This document shows, piece by piece, positions 53,948-63,911 of a stretch of 64,000 nt of DNA. Made by a program: the position numbers and the translations under genes. This DNA is from Rhodococcus sp. 4CII (GTDB taxonomy: Bacteria > Actinomycetota > Actinomycetes > Mycobacteriales > Mycobacteriaceae). How positions within the stretch are numbered: position 1 is the stretch's first letter; each line of letters opens with the position of its first letter. The notes beneath the pieces are model-generated. The model searched no databases and was not told the DNA's origin. It worked only from the letters and a program-made list of their open reading frames with translations. Where the stretch lies: positions 1,364,001-1,428,000 of the forward strand of contig NZ_JACCFE010000002.1 in NCBI RefSeq assembly GCF_014256275.1. Direction: 5' to 3'.

Positions 53948-55180
53948 CTACTCCTGCAGTCGGACGGAGTACCGGGCGTCGCGGAGGGCGTCGAGAAGAT
54001 CCTGCCGGTGACCGGGCCCGCGGGTCTCGACGGTGAGGAACACCTCGACCTCGTCGAGCGCGAGCGCGCCGCCGGTGCGGGAATGGACGACATCCACGAC
54101 ACTGGCGCCGTTGCCGCTGATCACACCGAGCAGGCTGACCAGACCGCCGGGTCGGTCCGGGATGGTCACGTGCACACCGAGATACCGTCCCGCCGCTCGG
54201 AGACCGTGATTGACGACGTGGGTGAGCAGCAACGGGTCGATGTTGCCGCCGGAGAGCACCGCGCACACCGTCCCGGTGAGTCCCAGCTCCTCCGCCGCGC
54301 AGCTGATCAGCGCGGCCACCGCCGCCGCACCCGCGGGCTCCACGATGAGCTTCGCGCGCTCGAGGCACAACAACAACGCCCTGGACAGCGCGTCTTCGCT
54401 GACCGTGACGATGGCGTCGACCTGAGTGCCGACGTGCGCGAACGGCACGTCACCAGGTCTGCCGACCGCGATACCGTCGGCCATCGTCGACATGGTCTCC
54501 AGCGGAATCGGGCGGCCCTCCGCCAGCGAACGCGGCCACGCGGCCGCTTGCTCGGCCTGGACGCCGACGATCCGCACGTCGGGGCGGGTGGCCTTCACCG
54601 CCGCGGCGATGCCCGCGATCAGGCCACCGCCCCCGGTCGGGACGACGATCGTACCGACGTCGGGTTCCTGCTCGAGGACCTCGAGCCCGACGGTCCCCTG
54701 CCCCGCGACGATGTCGGCGTGATCGAACGGGTGGATGAGGACGGCACCGGTCTCGTCCGCGTACGCCCTCGCCGCGACCAGCGCGTCGTCGACCGTGTCG
54801 CCGGTGAGGTGGACAGTGGCGCCGTACGCCTTGGTGGCGACGAGTTTCGGAAGGGGTGCGCCGGTGGGCATGAAGACGGTGGACGGGATGCCGAGTTCAG
54901 TGGCCGCCCAGGCCACGCCCTGCGCGTGATTGCCGGCACTGGCCGCAACGACACCGCACGCCCGTTCCGCTACCGACAAATTCGCGATCCGGTTGTACGC
55001 ACCACGCGGTTTGAACGATCCTGTGCGCTGCAGGTTTTCGCACTTCAACGTGACGACGTGCCCGCATCGTTCCGACAGCGCCCGGGACGCGATCACCGGC
55101 GTCCGGCGCATGACGGGGTCCAGCAGCTTACGAGCTGCTCTGATCTGATCCAGCGTGACAGGCTCCACGCGGGCCAGCAT
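53948..55180 (-). CDS. ilvA: threonine ammonia-lyase (IlvA, with ACT-like tail)
   Basis: PLP enzyme forming 2-oxobutanoate from threonine (and pyruvate from serine) for isoleucine synthesis. The 410-residue protein has PLP Lys57 in TGSFKPRGAYNR, SAGNHAQGVAWAA, GGGGLIAGIA and a C-terminal ACT-type segment from about 330 (HVTIPDRPGGLVSLLGVISG). The short form with a single ACT domain is typical of actinobacteria. ATG 55180 sits right after the downstream half of hairpin element copy 3; GTG 55168 is an alternative. Its product and metB chemistry meet at 2-oxobutanoate. Confidence 0.92.
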   Translation of the reverse strand: MLARVEPVTLDQIRAARKLLDPVMRRTPVIASRALSERCGHVVTLKCENLQRTGSFKPRGAYNRIANLSVAERACGVVAASAGNHAQGVAWAATELGIPSTVFMPTGAPLPKLVATKAYGATVHLTGDTVDDALVAARAYADETGAVLIHPFDHADIVAGQGTVGLEVLEQEPDVGTIVVPTGGGGLIAGIAAAVKATRPDVRIVGVQAEQAAAWPRSLAEGRPIPLETMSTMADGIAVGRPGDVPFAHVGTQVDAIVTVSEDALSRALLLCLERAKLIVEPAGAAAVAALISCAAEELGLTGTVCAVLSGGNIDPLLLTHVVNHGLRAAGRYLGVHVTIPDRPGGLVSLLGVISGNGASVVDVVHSRTGGALALDEVEVFLTVETRGPGHRQDLLDALRDARYSVRLQE

Positions 55181-55181
55181 A

Positions 55182-55255
55182 GGGCCTGCGGCCCGTGCGC
55201 CTTTCCGGTTGTTCCAGCTACCAAAAGGGCGCACGGGCGGCGAAGCCGCCTACTA
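55182..55255 (-). repeat. TAG-anchored triple-hairpin element, copy 3
   Basis: On the minus strand it starts with a doubled TAG TAG (55250-55255; the first is the metB stop). Small hairpin 1 has GCCGCC/GGCGGC stems, loop GAA on plus strand (55236-55250). The large hairpin has plus-strand arms GTGCGCCTTTCCGGT (55195-55209) and ACCAAAAGGGCGCAC (55220-55234), with two mismatches and one wobble. Small hairpin 2 has GGGCC/GGCCC stems, loop TGC (55182-55194). It fills the whole metB-ilvA gap. Confidence 0.88.
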
Positions 55256-56425
55256 CTTCAGCGCCTGCTCGATGTCGCCCACGAGGTCGGCGGCGTCTTC
55301 GATGCCGACGGACAGGCGCACCAGGTCGTCCGGGACCTCGAGGAGCGAACCGGCGGTCGAGGCGTGGGTCATGGCGCCCGGATGCTCGATCAGCGATTCG
55401 ACGCCGCCGAGCGACTCGGCGAGGGTGAAGATCTCGGTGCGCGCGCAGAAGTCCAGCGCGGCCTGCTTGCCGCCGGCGAGACGCACCGAGATCATGCCGC
55501 CGAAGCGCCGCATCTGCTTCTCGGCGACCTTGTGGCCGGGGTGCGACTCGAGCCCGGGGTAGATCACCTGCGACACCGCGGGGTGCCCGCTGAGCAGTTC
55601 GACGACCTGCTCGGCGTTGTCGCTGTGCCGCTCCATGCGCAGCGAGAGGGTCTTGATGCCGCGGAGCGTGAGGAACGCGTCGAAGGGTCCGGGGACGGCC
55701 CCGGCACCGTTCTGCAGGAACGCGAACGCCGTGTCGAGCTCTTCGTCGTTGGTGACGAGTGCGCCGCCGACGACGTCGGAGTGCCCGCCGATGTACTTGG
55801 TGGTCGAGTGCAGTGCGACGTCGGCACCGAGCTGCAGCGGCTGCTGCAGGTACGGCGACGCGAACGTGTTGTCGACGACGATCTTCGCGCCGGCCTCGTG
55901 CGCCACGTCGGCCAGTGCCTCGATGTCACCGATGTTGAGCAGCGGGTTGGTGGGCGTCTCGACCCACACGAGCTTGGTGTTGGGACGGATCGCGGCCCGG
56001 ACCGCGTCGACGTCGGACACCGCGGCGGGCGTGTACTCGATACCCCACTGCGTGAAGACCTTGTCGATCAGGCGGAACGTTCCGCCGTAGGCGTCGTTCG
56101 GGATGACGAGGTGGTCGCCGGGCCGGAGCGCGGCGCGGAGCAGGCAGTCGGTGGCGGCCATGCCCGAACCGAAGGCGCGACCGTACGTGCCCGACTCGAG
56201 GGCGGCGAGGTTGGCCTCGAGCGGTCGTCGCGTGGGGTTGCCGGTGCGGGCGTACTCGAATCCGTTCCGCATACCGCCGACGCCGTCCTGTGCGAACGTC
56301 GAACTCGCGTAGATCGGCACGTTCACGGCGCCCGTCTGCGGGTCCGGGTCGAATCCTGCGTGCACGGCCTTGGTGGAGAAACCCTGCCAGCTGATGTTGT
56401 CCGCTTTGCTGCGCTGCTCACTCAT
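55253..56425 (-). CDS. metB: cystathionine gamma-synthase
   Basis: PLP enzyme of the trans-sulfuration group that joins an O-acylhomoserine with cysteine to make cystathionine; related proteins act as gamma-lyases. The 390-residue protein shows YARTGNPTRRPLE, GSGMAATDCLLR, DNTFASPYLQQPLQLGADV and the PLP lysine in HSTTKYIGGHSDVVGG, plus C-terminal ESLIEHPGAMTHAS. The homologue is Rv1079. It is 22 bp downstream of the lipoprotein gene and upstream of ilvA, separated by hairpin copy 3. Confidence 0.93.
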   Translation of the reverse strand: MSEQRSKADNISWQGFSTKAVHAGFDPDPQTGAVNVPIYASSTFAQDGVGGMRNGFEYARTGNPTRRPLEANLAALESGTYGRAFGSGMAATDCLLRAALRPGDHLVIPNDAYGGTFRLIDKVFTQWGIEYTPAAVSDVDAVRAAIRPNTKLVWVETPTNPLLNIGDIEALADVAHEAGAKIVVDNTFASPYLQQPLQLGADVALHSTTKYIGGHSDVVGGALVTNDEELDTAFAFLQNGAGAVPGPFDAFLTLRGIKTLSLRMERHSDNAEQVVELLSGHPAVSQVIYPGLESHPGHKVAEKQMRRFGGMISVRLAGGKQAALDFCARTEIFTLAESLGGVESLIEHPGAMTHASTAGSLLEVPDDLVRLSVGIEDAADLVGDIEQALK

Positions 56426-56446
56426 GGCCCCCAGCCTAGTGGGGAC

Positions 56447-56974
56447 CTACTTCTCCAGATACTTCGCGATGGCGAAGGCGACGTCGAGCTTGGTCGCGGT
56501 GCTGACGGAGGGGTCGAGCGCGTTGACGATGATGCTGTGTTCCGGCGTGAGCAGGGCCATGGCCACGACGTCGAGGACCACCCCGCCGACCTCGGCGGAA
56601 CGGGGGTCGGGGACGACGTTCGTCCCGTTCCGCATCTCGACGAGCACTGCCGGATCGGTGACCTGAGGCTTGACCGACGCGGTGATGGTGCTCATGACGT
56701 TCGTCGGCCCCTTGGACCACGAGCAGGTGGGGTCGATCGACCCGGGGAGGACGGCCTCGGTGAGATGCGGTCGGTCCGACACGAGCCGCCCGAGCGCCCT
56801 CGTCAGCGCAGCGCAGTCGGTGGACACGGGCGACCCCGGCGACGACACCGACCCGACGTCCGCCGGTCCCGACTGCGCGACGGCGGCGCCCTCGATGCTG
56901 TTCCCGCAACCGGCCGCGGCGAACCCGAGCACGGCGACCGGGACCACCAGGCCACGGCATAGACGAGCACTCAC
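56447..56974 (-). CDS. DUF3558 family lipoprotein
   Basis: The 175-residue secreted lipoprotein has lipobox AAGC (Cys23) after MSARLCRGLVVPVAVLGFA. The mature part has the DUF3558 pattern of TDCAALTRALGRL and a later DPTCSWSKGPTN disulfide pair, then a C-terminal helix LDVAFAIAKYLEK. Function is unknown. It lies between cbs and metB in the same direction, 86 bp after the cbs stop, an uncommon position for this family. Confidence 0.82.
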   Translation of the reverse strand: MSARLCRGLVVPVAVLGFAAAGCGNSIEGAAVAQSGPADVGSVSSPGSPVSTDCAALTRALGRLVSDRPHLTEAVLPGSIDPTCSWSKGPTNVMSTITASVKPQVTDPAVLVEMRNGTNVVPDPRSAEVGGVVLDVVAMALLTPEHSIIVNALDPSVSTATKLDVAFAIAKYLEK

Positions 56975-57060
56975 TGCGTTTCCCCCTCACGACCACCGGA
57001 CCGGCACCCTGCTGTGCACCGTACGTTCCGTGCGCAGCAGGGACCAGACCGACGTGCCGG

Positions 57061-58446
<1,386 letters not shown>

Positions 58447-58580
58447 GCCTCCATGCTCCCAGATGCTCCGATCCGATGCTCACGGACGTCCGGCACGGGG
58501 GACCCGATCCGACTAGATTGGTACGGACGCAGCCGCTGGAACCCGTGAGATGAGCACCAGGTAGCGGAAAGGTGAGACCA

Positions 58581-59603
58581 GTGCCCAAGAGCACCTGGCA
58601 GACCGGTGTGAAGGCCGGGGCCACGGCTGTCGTGGCGGGTTCGAGCGCAGGCACGTTGTCGTGGGTGGCGTACTCGTATCTGATGTCCCAGGCGACGGCG
58701 GCGCGGGGTGTGATCGGGCGCAACGTCGCCAAGCCGCCGGAAGCCGACGGCGTCTACTCCCCCGGCGCATCGGTGCCCGAACGCTGGCTACGGACCACCC
58801 CGTACGACGTGCACCTGATGATCTTCGGTGACTCGACGGCCGCGGGCGTGGGGTGTGTGGCGGCGGAGGACGTGCCGGGCGTGCAGATCGCGATGCGCCT
58901 CGCCGACGAGACCGGGAAGCGGATCCGGTTGAGCACCAAGGCGATCGGCGGCGCCACCTCCCGCGGACTCAGCGGGCAGGTGGATGCGATGTTCGTCGCC
59001 GGAGCGCCGCCGGACGCCGCGGTGATCCTGGTCGGCGCCAACGACGTGACGTCCAAGAACTCCATTCGGGCGTCGGCACGCAGGCTGGGCGACGCCGTCG
59101 AGCGGCTACGGAAACATGAGTGCGCCGTCGTCGTCGGGACCTGCCCGGACCTCGGAGTGGTGACCGCGATCCCGCAACCGCTGCGCACCGTCGTCCGCAC
59201 GTGGGGGTTGCGGCTGGCCCGGGCGCAGGCGGCCGCGACCAGTGCGGCGGGTGGCCATCCGGTGGCGCTGGCCGACCTGCTGGCGCCCGAGTTCCTCGCG
59301 GCCCCCGACCGGATGTTCTCCGCCGACCACTTCCACCCGTCGGCGGCGGGATACGAACTGGCGGCGATCCAGATCGTGCCCGTGCTCGCGACCGCGCTGG
59401 GGATGTGGCACGGCGGGCCGCTCCCCGATTTGCCCGAGGTGTCGGAGGCCGCGGAATCCCGCAAGCTGTCGACCCGAATGACGGCGTCGCTCAATCGTTT
59501 TCTGTGGCGACGCGACGCGAGGAGGCGCTCCCCCGGCCGCCTCGACGAACTCCTCGCGGTCGAGGAGGCCGCCGCGACGAGGGCGCGACGGGTCGCTGAG
59601 TGA
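58581..59603 (+). CDS. SGNH/GDSL hydrolase
   Basis: The 340-residue hydrolase has block I FGDSTAAG (Ser85), the GANDVTSKN block and the catalytic DxxH in SADHFHPSAAGY. An N-terminal hydrophobic stretch (residues 12-35) may anchor it. A positively charged C-terminal tail follows. The homologue is Rv1075c, reported as a lipase/esterase-type enzyme. I chose GTG 58581 because GGAAAGG lies 8 bases upstream; GTG 58572 is possible. The thiolase gene follows after 106 bp. Confidence 0.86.
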   Translation: MPKSTWQTGVKAGATAVVAGSSAGTLSWVAYSYLMSQATAARGVIGRNVAKPPEADGVYSPGASVPERWLRTTPYDVHLMIFGDSTAAGVGCVAAEDVPGVQIAMRLADETGKRIRLSTKAIGGATSRGLSGQVDAMFVAGAPPDAAVILVGANDVTSKNSIRASARRLGDAVERLRKHECAVVVGTCPDLGVVTAIPQPLRTVVRTWGLRLARAQAAATSAAGGHPVALADLLAPEFLAAPDRMFSADHFHPSAAGYELAAIQIVPVLATALGMWHGGPLPDLPEVSEAAESRKLSTRMTASLNRFLWRRDARRRSPGRLDELLAVEEAAATRARRVAE

Positions 59604-59709
59604 GATAGCGATGTCCACGCTCTCCCCCGGCGACGTAAGTTGTCGGGAAGGCCACAGAACGGGTGGTCTGAAACACAGACCGGCACCCGCAGTTGACAAA
59701 GGAGTTTCC

Positions 59710-60927
59710 ATGCCCGAGGCAGTCATCGTCTCCGCAGTACGCTCACCGATCGGCCGAGCCATGAAGGGCTCGCTCAAGACCATCCGACCGGATGATCTGA
59801 CGACGCAGATGGTGGCCGCGGCGCTGGCGAAGGTCCCGGAACTCGACCCCACCGAGATCGACGACCTGCTGCTCGGGTGCGGTCAGCCCGCCGGCCAGTC
59901 CGGGTTCAACATCGCCCGCGTAGTCGCGGTGGAACTGGGCTACGACTTCCTGCCCGGCGTCACCGTCAACCGCTACTGTTCCTCGTCGCTGCAGACCACC
60001 CGCATGGCGCTGCACGCGATCCGGGCCGGCGAGGGCGACGTCTTCATCTCCGCCGGCGTCGAGTCGGTGTCGAGCTTCGTCACCGGCAACGCCGACGGCC
60101 TGCCGAACACCAAGAACGACCGCTTCGCCGACGCCGAGGCGCGGACCGCGAAGCTCGCCGAGGGCGGTGTCGCGTGGACCGACCCGCGCGAGAACGATCA
60201 GCTCCCCGACGTGTACATCGCCATGGGCCAGACCGCGGAGAACGTCGCCTCCGCCACCGGCATCACCCGTGAGGAGCAGGACCGCTGGGGCGTCCGGTCC
60301 CAGAACCGCGCGGAGGACGCCATCAAGAACGGGTTCTTCGAGCGGGAGATCACCCCGGTCACCCTCCCTGACGGCACCGTCGTCAGCACCGACGACGGCC
60401 CACGTACCGGCACCACGTACGAGGGCATCAGTCAGCTGAAGCCGGTGTTCCGGCCCGACGGCACCGTGACCGCCGGCAACGCGTGCCCCCTCAACGACGG
60501 CGCCGCCGCGCTGGTCATCATGTCCGACACGAAAGCCAAGCAGCTGGGTCTGACCCCGCTGGCCCGCATCGTGTCGACCGGGGTGTCCGGCCTGTCGCCC
60601 GAGATCATGGGTCTCGGGCCGATCGAGGCCGTCAAGAAGGCCCTCGCGATCGCCGGCAAGTCCATCTCCGACATCGACCTGTTCGAGATCAACGAGGCGT
60701 TCGCCGTCCAGGTGCTCGGCTCGGCCCGCGAGCTGAAGATCGACGAGGACAAGCTGAACATCTCCGGCGGCGCCATCGCCCTCGGCCACCCCTTCGGCAT
60801 GACCGGGGCCCGCATCACCAACACCCTGCTCAACAACCTCCGCGAGCAGGACAAGACGTTCGGCGTCGAAACCATGTGCGTCGGCGGCGGGCAGGGCATG
60901 GCAATGGTCCTCGAGCGCCTGAGCTAG
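59710..60927 (+). CDS. acetyl-CoA acetyltransferase/thiolase (FadA3-type)
   Basis: Thiolase of 405 residues for acyl-CoA thiolysis or acetoacetyl-CoA formation. The acyl-enzyme Cys90 is in NRYCSSSLQT, with GHPFGMTGAR (His) and CVGGGQGMAMV (second Cys) at the end. The homologue is Rv1074c (fadA3). An AAAGGAG site precedes the ATG at 59710. Its TAG begins hairpin element copy 4. Confidence 0.93.
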   Translation: MPEAVIVSAVRSPIGRAMKGSLKTIRPDDLTTQMVAAALAKVPELDPTEIDDLLLGCGQPAGQSGFNIARVVAVELGYDFLPGVTVNRYCSSSLQTTRMALHAIRAGEGDVFISAGVESVSSFVTGNADGLPNTKNDRFADAEARTAKLAEGGVAWTDPRENDQLPDVYIAMGQTAENVASATGITREEQDRWGVRSQNRAEDAIKNGFFEREITPVTLPDGTVVSTDDGPRTGTTYEGISQLKPVFRPDGTVTAGNACPLNDGAAALVIMSDTKAKQLGLTPLARIVSTGVSGLSPEIMGLGPIEAVKKALAIAGKSISDIDLFEINEAFAVQVLGSARELKIDEDKLNISGGAIALGHPFGMTGARITNTLLNNLREQDKTFGVETMCVGGGQGMAMVLERLS

Positions 60928-60996
60928 GCCCTCCGGGCTCGTGCGCCCTTTTGGTAGCGGTAGCAACCAGAAGGGCGCACGGGCGCGAAGCGCGAG
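60925..60996 (+). repeat. TAG-anchored triple-hairpin element, copy 4
   Basis: It begins with the thiolase TAG. Small hairpin 1 is GCCC, loop TCC, GGGC (60928-60938). The large hairpin has arms GTGCGCCCTTTTGGT (60941-60955) and ACCAGAAGGGCGCAC (60966-60980) with a single wobble. Small hairpin 2 has GCGC stems and loop GAA (60983-60993). Read from the opposite strand the right side has the TTC-loop form seen next to the TAG in copies 2 and 3, so this copy presents an anchor-type hairpin to both convergent genes. Confidence 0.88.
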
Positions 60997-61031
60997 AAGG
61001 CCCCCGAGAGCATTCTCCCGGGGGCCTTCTC
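60994..61031. terminator. hairpin terminator of the yccA-like gene
   Basis: GAGAAGGCCCCCG (60994-61006) and CGGGGGCCTTCTC (61019-61031) form a perfect 13-bp stem with an AGAG/CTC inner part that can extend it. It lies just after the yccA-like stop on the minus strand and abuts hairpin element copy 4. Confidence 0.8.
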
Positions 61032-61040
61032 GTGGACCTA

Positions 61041-61895
61041 CTAGTCGCTGTTGAAGTAGCTCAGCAGTCGTAGGATCTCGACGTACAGCCACACGAGGGT
61101 GACGGTGAGTCCGAATGCGACGCCCCACGCTGCCTTCTCCGGCGCCTGGGCGCGGATCAGCTGGTCGGCGGCGTCGAAGTCCAGCAGGAAACTGAACGCG
61201 GCGATACCGATGCACACGAGGCTGAAGATGATCGCCATCGGACCGCCGTCGCGCAGGCCGAGGCCGCCTTCGGTGAAGAAGCTGGCGATCAGGTTGCCGA
61301 GGGCGAGGACGACGACACCGATGAGGGCGCCGACGATCATCCGCGTCAGACGGGGTGTGACCCGGATGGCGCCGGTCTTGTAGACGACGAGCATGCCGAA
61401 GAACACGCCGAACGTGCCGAGCACCGCCTGGGCGATGAGCGCCGATCCCCCGACTCCACCGAACGTGACGTCGGTGAACATGAACGACAGGGCACCGAGG
61501 AACAGGCCTTCCGCCACCGCGTAGGCGAGGACGATGCCGGGGTTGTCCATCTTGCGGCCGAACGTGGCCACCAGGACCAGCACCAGACCGACGAGGCCGC
61601 CACCGATGACCAGCGGGCCCGCGAGGTTCGCGTTGTTGCTCACCAGGAAATAGGAGATGATCGCCGCCACCGAGAGCACGCCGAGCGTGACTCCGGTCTT
61701 GGTGACCACGTCGTCGATGGTCATCGAACGGTGATCGGGGCCGGTCCGGTAGGGCTCGGCCTGGGTGTACTGCGGCTGACCGAACTGCTGCGTGACCTGC
61801 GCGGCGCCGGCCGTCGTAGATCCGAACGAGGCGTATCCGCCGCTGCCCTCTTGTTTGGGCAGGTTGCGGAACACCGGGTTACTGGTGGTGCGCAC
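61041..61895 (-). CDS. Bax inhibitor-1/YccA family membrane protein
   Basis: The 284-residue protein has a hydrophilic N-terminal 75 residues (Gln/Tyr/Gly-rich) and seven membrane segments from about 68 to 275. The family segments GALSFMFTDVTFGGVGGSALIAQAVLGTFGVFFGMLVVYKTGAIRVTPR and the C-terminal SFLLDFDAADQLI with acidic pair are present. Bacterial members modulate membrane proteolysis or ion leak; no specific role is known here. I chose GTG 61895 because AGAAGGG lies 8 bases upstream. Confidence 0.88.
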   Translation of the reverse strand: MRTTSNPVFRNLPKQEGSGGYASFGSTTAGAAQVTQQFGQPQYTQAEPYRTGPDHRSMTIDDVVTKTGVTLGVLSVAAIISYFLVSNNANLAGPLVIGGGLVGLVLVLVATFGRKMDNPGIVLAYAVAEGLFLGALSFMFTDVTFGGVGGSALIAQAVLGTFGVFFGMLVVYKTGAIRVTPRLTRMIVGALIGVVVLALGNLIASFFTEGGLGLRDGGPMAIIFSLVCIGIAAFSFLLDFDAADQLIRAQAPEKAAWGVAFGLTVTLVWLYVEILRLLSYFNSD

Positions 61896-62059
61896 CGTGC
61901 ACATCCCTTCTCGTGGCTCGCCGGGTGGATCCGGTTCTCTTGTACGTTGAACGTCCCGCACCCGGCGCAAGTTCCCGTTCGTCGCTTTCGGGTCGGACAA
62001 TTCGGACTCTACCGGTGCCGCGTGGACACCCGCCAGACGAGGCCGGTCCGGCGTGGCGG

Positions 62060-63202
62060 TCAGGCCACGGACCGCGTGACGGTGAACTTGGGGTTGCGCC
62101 CGACGACGTCGGTCGTGCCGACGAGCCGCTGCAACCGTCCCCGGTACCCGAGATGGGAGTTGTAGACGGTCCACAGCTCGCCGCCGGGCCGGAGCACGCG
62201 GCCGGCTTCGGCGAACATCTTCGACGCACCACCGGTGTGGACGGCCGCTCCGACGTGGAACGGCGGGTTGCACAGGACGACGTCCTGACTGTCCGTGCCG
62301 AGCGTGGACATGGCGTCGTCACGCAGTGTGCTCACCCGGTCGCCGAAACCGTTGGCGCGCGCGGTCGCCGCCGCCGATGCCACCGCCGCGGACGACTGGT
62401 CGGTGGCGATCACCGACACGTCCGGCAACAGCCGGGCGAGGCTGACAGCGAGAATGCCCGTTCCACATCCGAGGTCGACGGCGGTGCGGGCACGGGGGTT
62501 CACGCGGGGCAGGAAGTCGAGGAGGTACCGGGTCCCGATGTCGAGTTTGGCGCCGGCGAACGCGGCCCCGTACGACACGACGTCCAGCCCGATGTCGGCG
62601 AGGTGATCGGTGACGGGGTACGTCTGCTCCGCCGGCGCGGCGGGACCGCTCGCGGTCAGCACCCGCGACTTCTGCCTGCCGAGGCTGGCGCGGACGGCGG
62701 AGAACGAGCGGCCGAGGACGTCGTTCATGGCGGTGGAGATGTGTTTGTCGCGGCCACCGGCGTAGACGACGACGGACGGATCGGCGTAGCGGGCGATGTT
62801 CTCGGCGATCTCGGTGAGCTCGCTCAGACTCCGCGGAAGTTGCATCAACACGACCGTCGCGCCGCCCAGCAGTTCCTCGCCGAGCGCGCACGACCGGTAG
62901 CGGTCGGACAGACCGGTCGTCTCCGCGTTGGCGGCCAGGGCCAGCTCACCGGTCAGCGGGTCCTGGTGCACGCGGATTCCGGTGACACCGTGCGCCGCCG
63001 CGGCACCGAGGGTGAGGGCCCCGTAGTGGTCGCCGATCACGGCGACCGTCCCGGCGCGGGCCACGGACAGGTCCGCCTCGGCCTCGTCGAGGATCAGCCG
63101 GTCGGCGGCATCGACGGCCACCAGGTTGGGGCCCTCGACATCGGGGCGGCGACGCAGGCGGGCGAACAGCGCGTCCCGGTCGGACAATTCGGAGCCGTGC
63201 AC
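62060..63202 (-). CDS. RsmC/RlmG-like rRNA guanine methyltransferase
   Basis: The 380-residue class I methyltransferase has two halves. The N-terminal half is a degenerate Rossmann domain, and the C-terminal half has the SAM-binding VDLGCGTG (242-249) and catalytic NPPFH (312-316). This two-domain layout is that of the RsmC/RlmG enzymes that make m2G in rRNA. The exact target base cannot be told. The GTG start is one base after the stop of the nitroreductase gene, so the two are coupled. Confidence 0.85.
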   Translation of the reverse strand: MHGSELSDRDALFARLRRRPDVEGPNLVAVDAADRLILDEAEADLSVARAGTVAVIGDHYGALTLGAAAAHGVTGIRVHQDPLTGELALAANAETTGLSDRYRSCALGEELLGGATVVLMQLPRSLSELTEIAENIARYADPSVVVYAGGRDKHISTAMNDVLGRSFSAVRASLGRQKSRVLTASGPAAPAEQTYPVTDHLADIGLDVVSYGAAFAGAKLDIGTRYLLDFLPRVNPRARTAVDLGCGTGILAVSLARLLPDVSVIATDQSSAAVASAAATARANGFGDRVSTLRDDAMSTLGTDSQDVVLCNPPFHVGAAVHTGGASKMFAEAGRVLRPGGELWTVYNSHLGYRGRLQRLVGTTDVVGRNPKFTVTRSVA

Positions 63203-63203
63203 G

Positions 63204-63911
63204 CTACTCGGACACCCACTGCGCGACGTCGGCTACGGATTCGCGGTCGGTGCGGAAACCGTTGACGGGGTTCTCCGCGTCGGGGTAGCCGAAGGAGATG
63301 GCGCAGACGACGCGGCGGTCCTCCTCGAGCCCGAAGAACTCGTGGATGAACCGCGAACTGCCGGCGAGCGCGGCCTGGGGAATGGTCGCGACTCCGAGGC
63401 TCTGCGCGGCGAGGAGGAACGTGTCGACGTACAGCCCGCAGTCGACGGCACCGTACGTGCCGAGCGCTTCGTGGGTGGTGACGATCGCGACGTGCGGAGC
63501 CCCGAAGAGGTCGAAGTTCTTCATCGTCTGCTCGGCCGACGCGGCGCGGTCGCCGGCCGCGATGCCCACGCTGGCGTACAGCTGCATGGCGCATTCCCGG
63601 CGGCGCCGCTTGTGCGCGCCTGTGTATTCGCGAGGGAAGTCGAAGTCGGATTCCTGCGGGTGGGTGCGCACGTACTGCGCCAGCCCGGCGCGGAACCGCT
63701 CGGTGCCCTCCCCCTCGGTGATCGCGACCTGCCACGGCTGCGTGTTGCACCACGACGGCGTCTGCTGCGCGAGCGCGAGGATCCTCTCGATCACGTCGCG
63801 GGGTACCTGTGTCGGCAGGTAGGCCCTGCAACTGATTCGCGCGTCGAGGAGCTGGGCCAGGGTCTGCTCGGCCGTGCTCGTGTCCACAGTCGCCATGCCG
63901 GTATCCGTCAC
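63204..63911 (-). CDS. nitroreductase family protein
   Basis: The 235-residue FMN oxidoreductase has the family segments RISCRAYLPTQVPRDVIERIL, PSWCNTQPWQVAI, and GAVDCGLYVDTFLLAAQSLGVATIPQAAL. It likely reduces quinones or nitro compounds using NAD(P)H. A GAGGAG ribosome site precedes the GTG at 63911; an internal ATG at codon 6 is possible. It heads a two-gene operon with the RsmC-like gene. Confidence 0.9.
   Translation of the reverse strand: MTDTGMATVDTSTAEQTLAQLLDARISCRAYLPTQVPRDVIERILALAQQTPSWCNTQPWQVAITEGEGTERFRAGLAQYVRTHPQESDFDFPREYTGAHKRRRRECAMQLYASVGIAAGDRAASAEQTMKNFDLFGAPHVAIVTTHEALGTYGAVDCGLYVDTFLLAAQSLGVATIPQAALAGSSRFIHEFFGLEEDRRVVCAISFGYPDAENPVNGFRTDRESVADVAQWVSE

Noticed and set aside
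59690..59700. TTGACA near 59692 as a -35 promoter box for the thiolase gene
   Set aside because: It lies immediately before the ribosome site AAAGGAG and only about 17 bases from the ATG, so there is no room for a -10 and start site.
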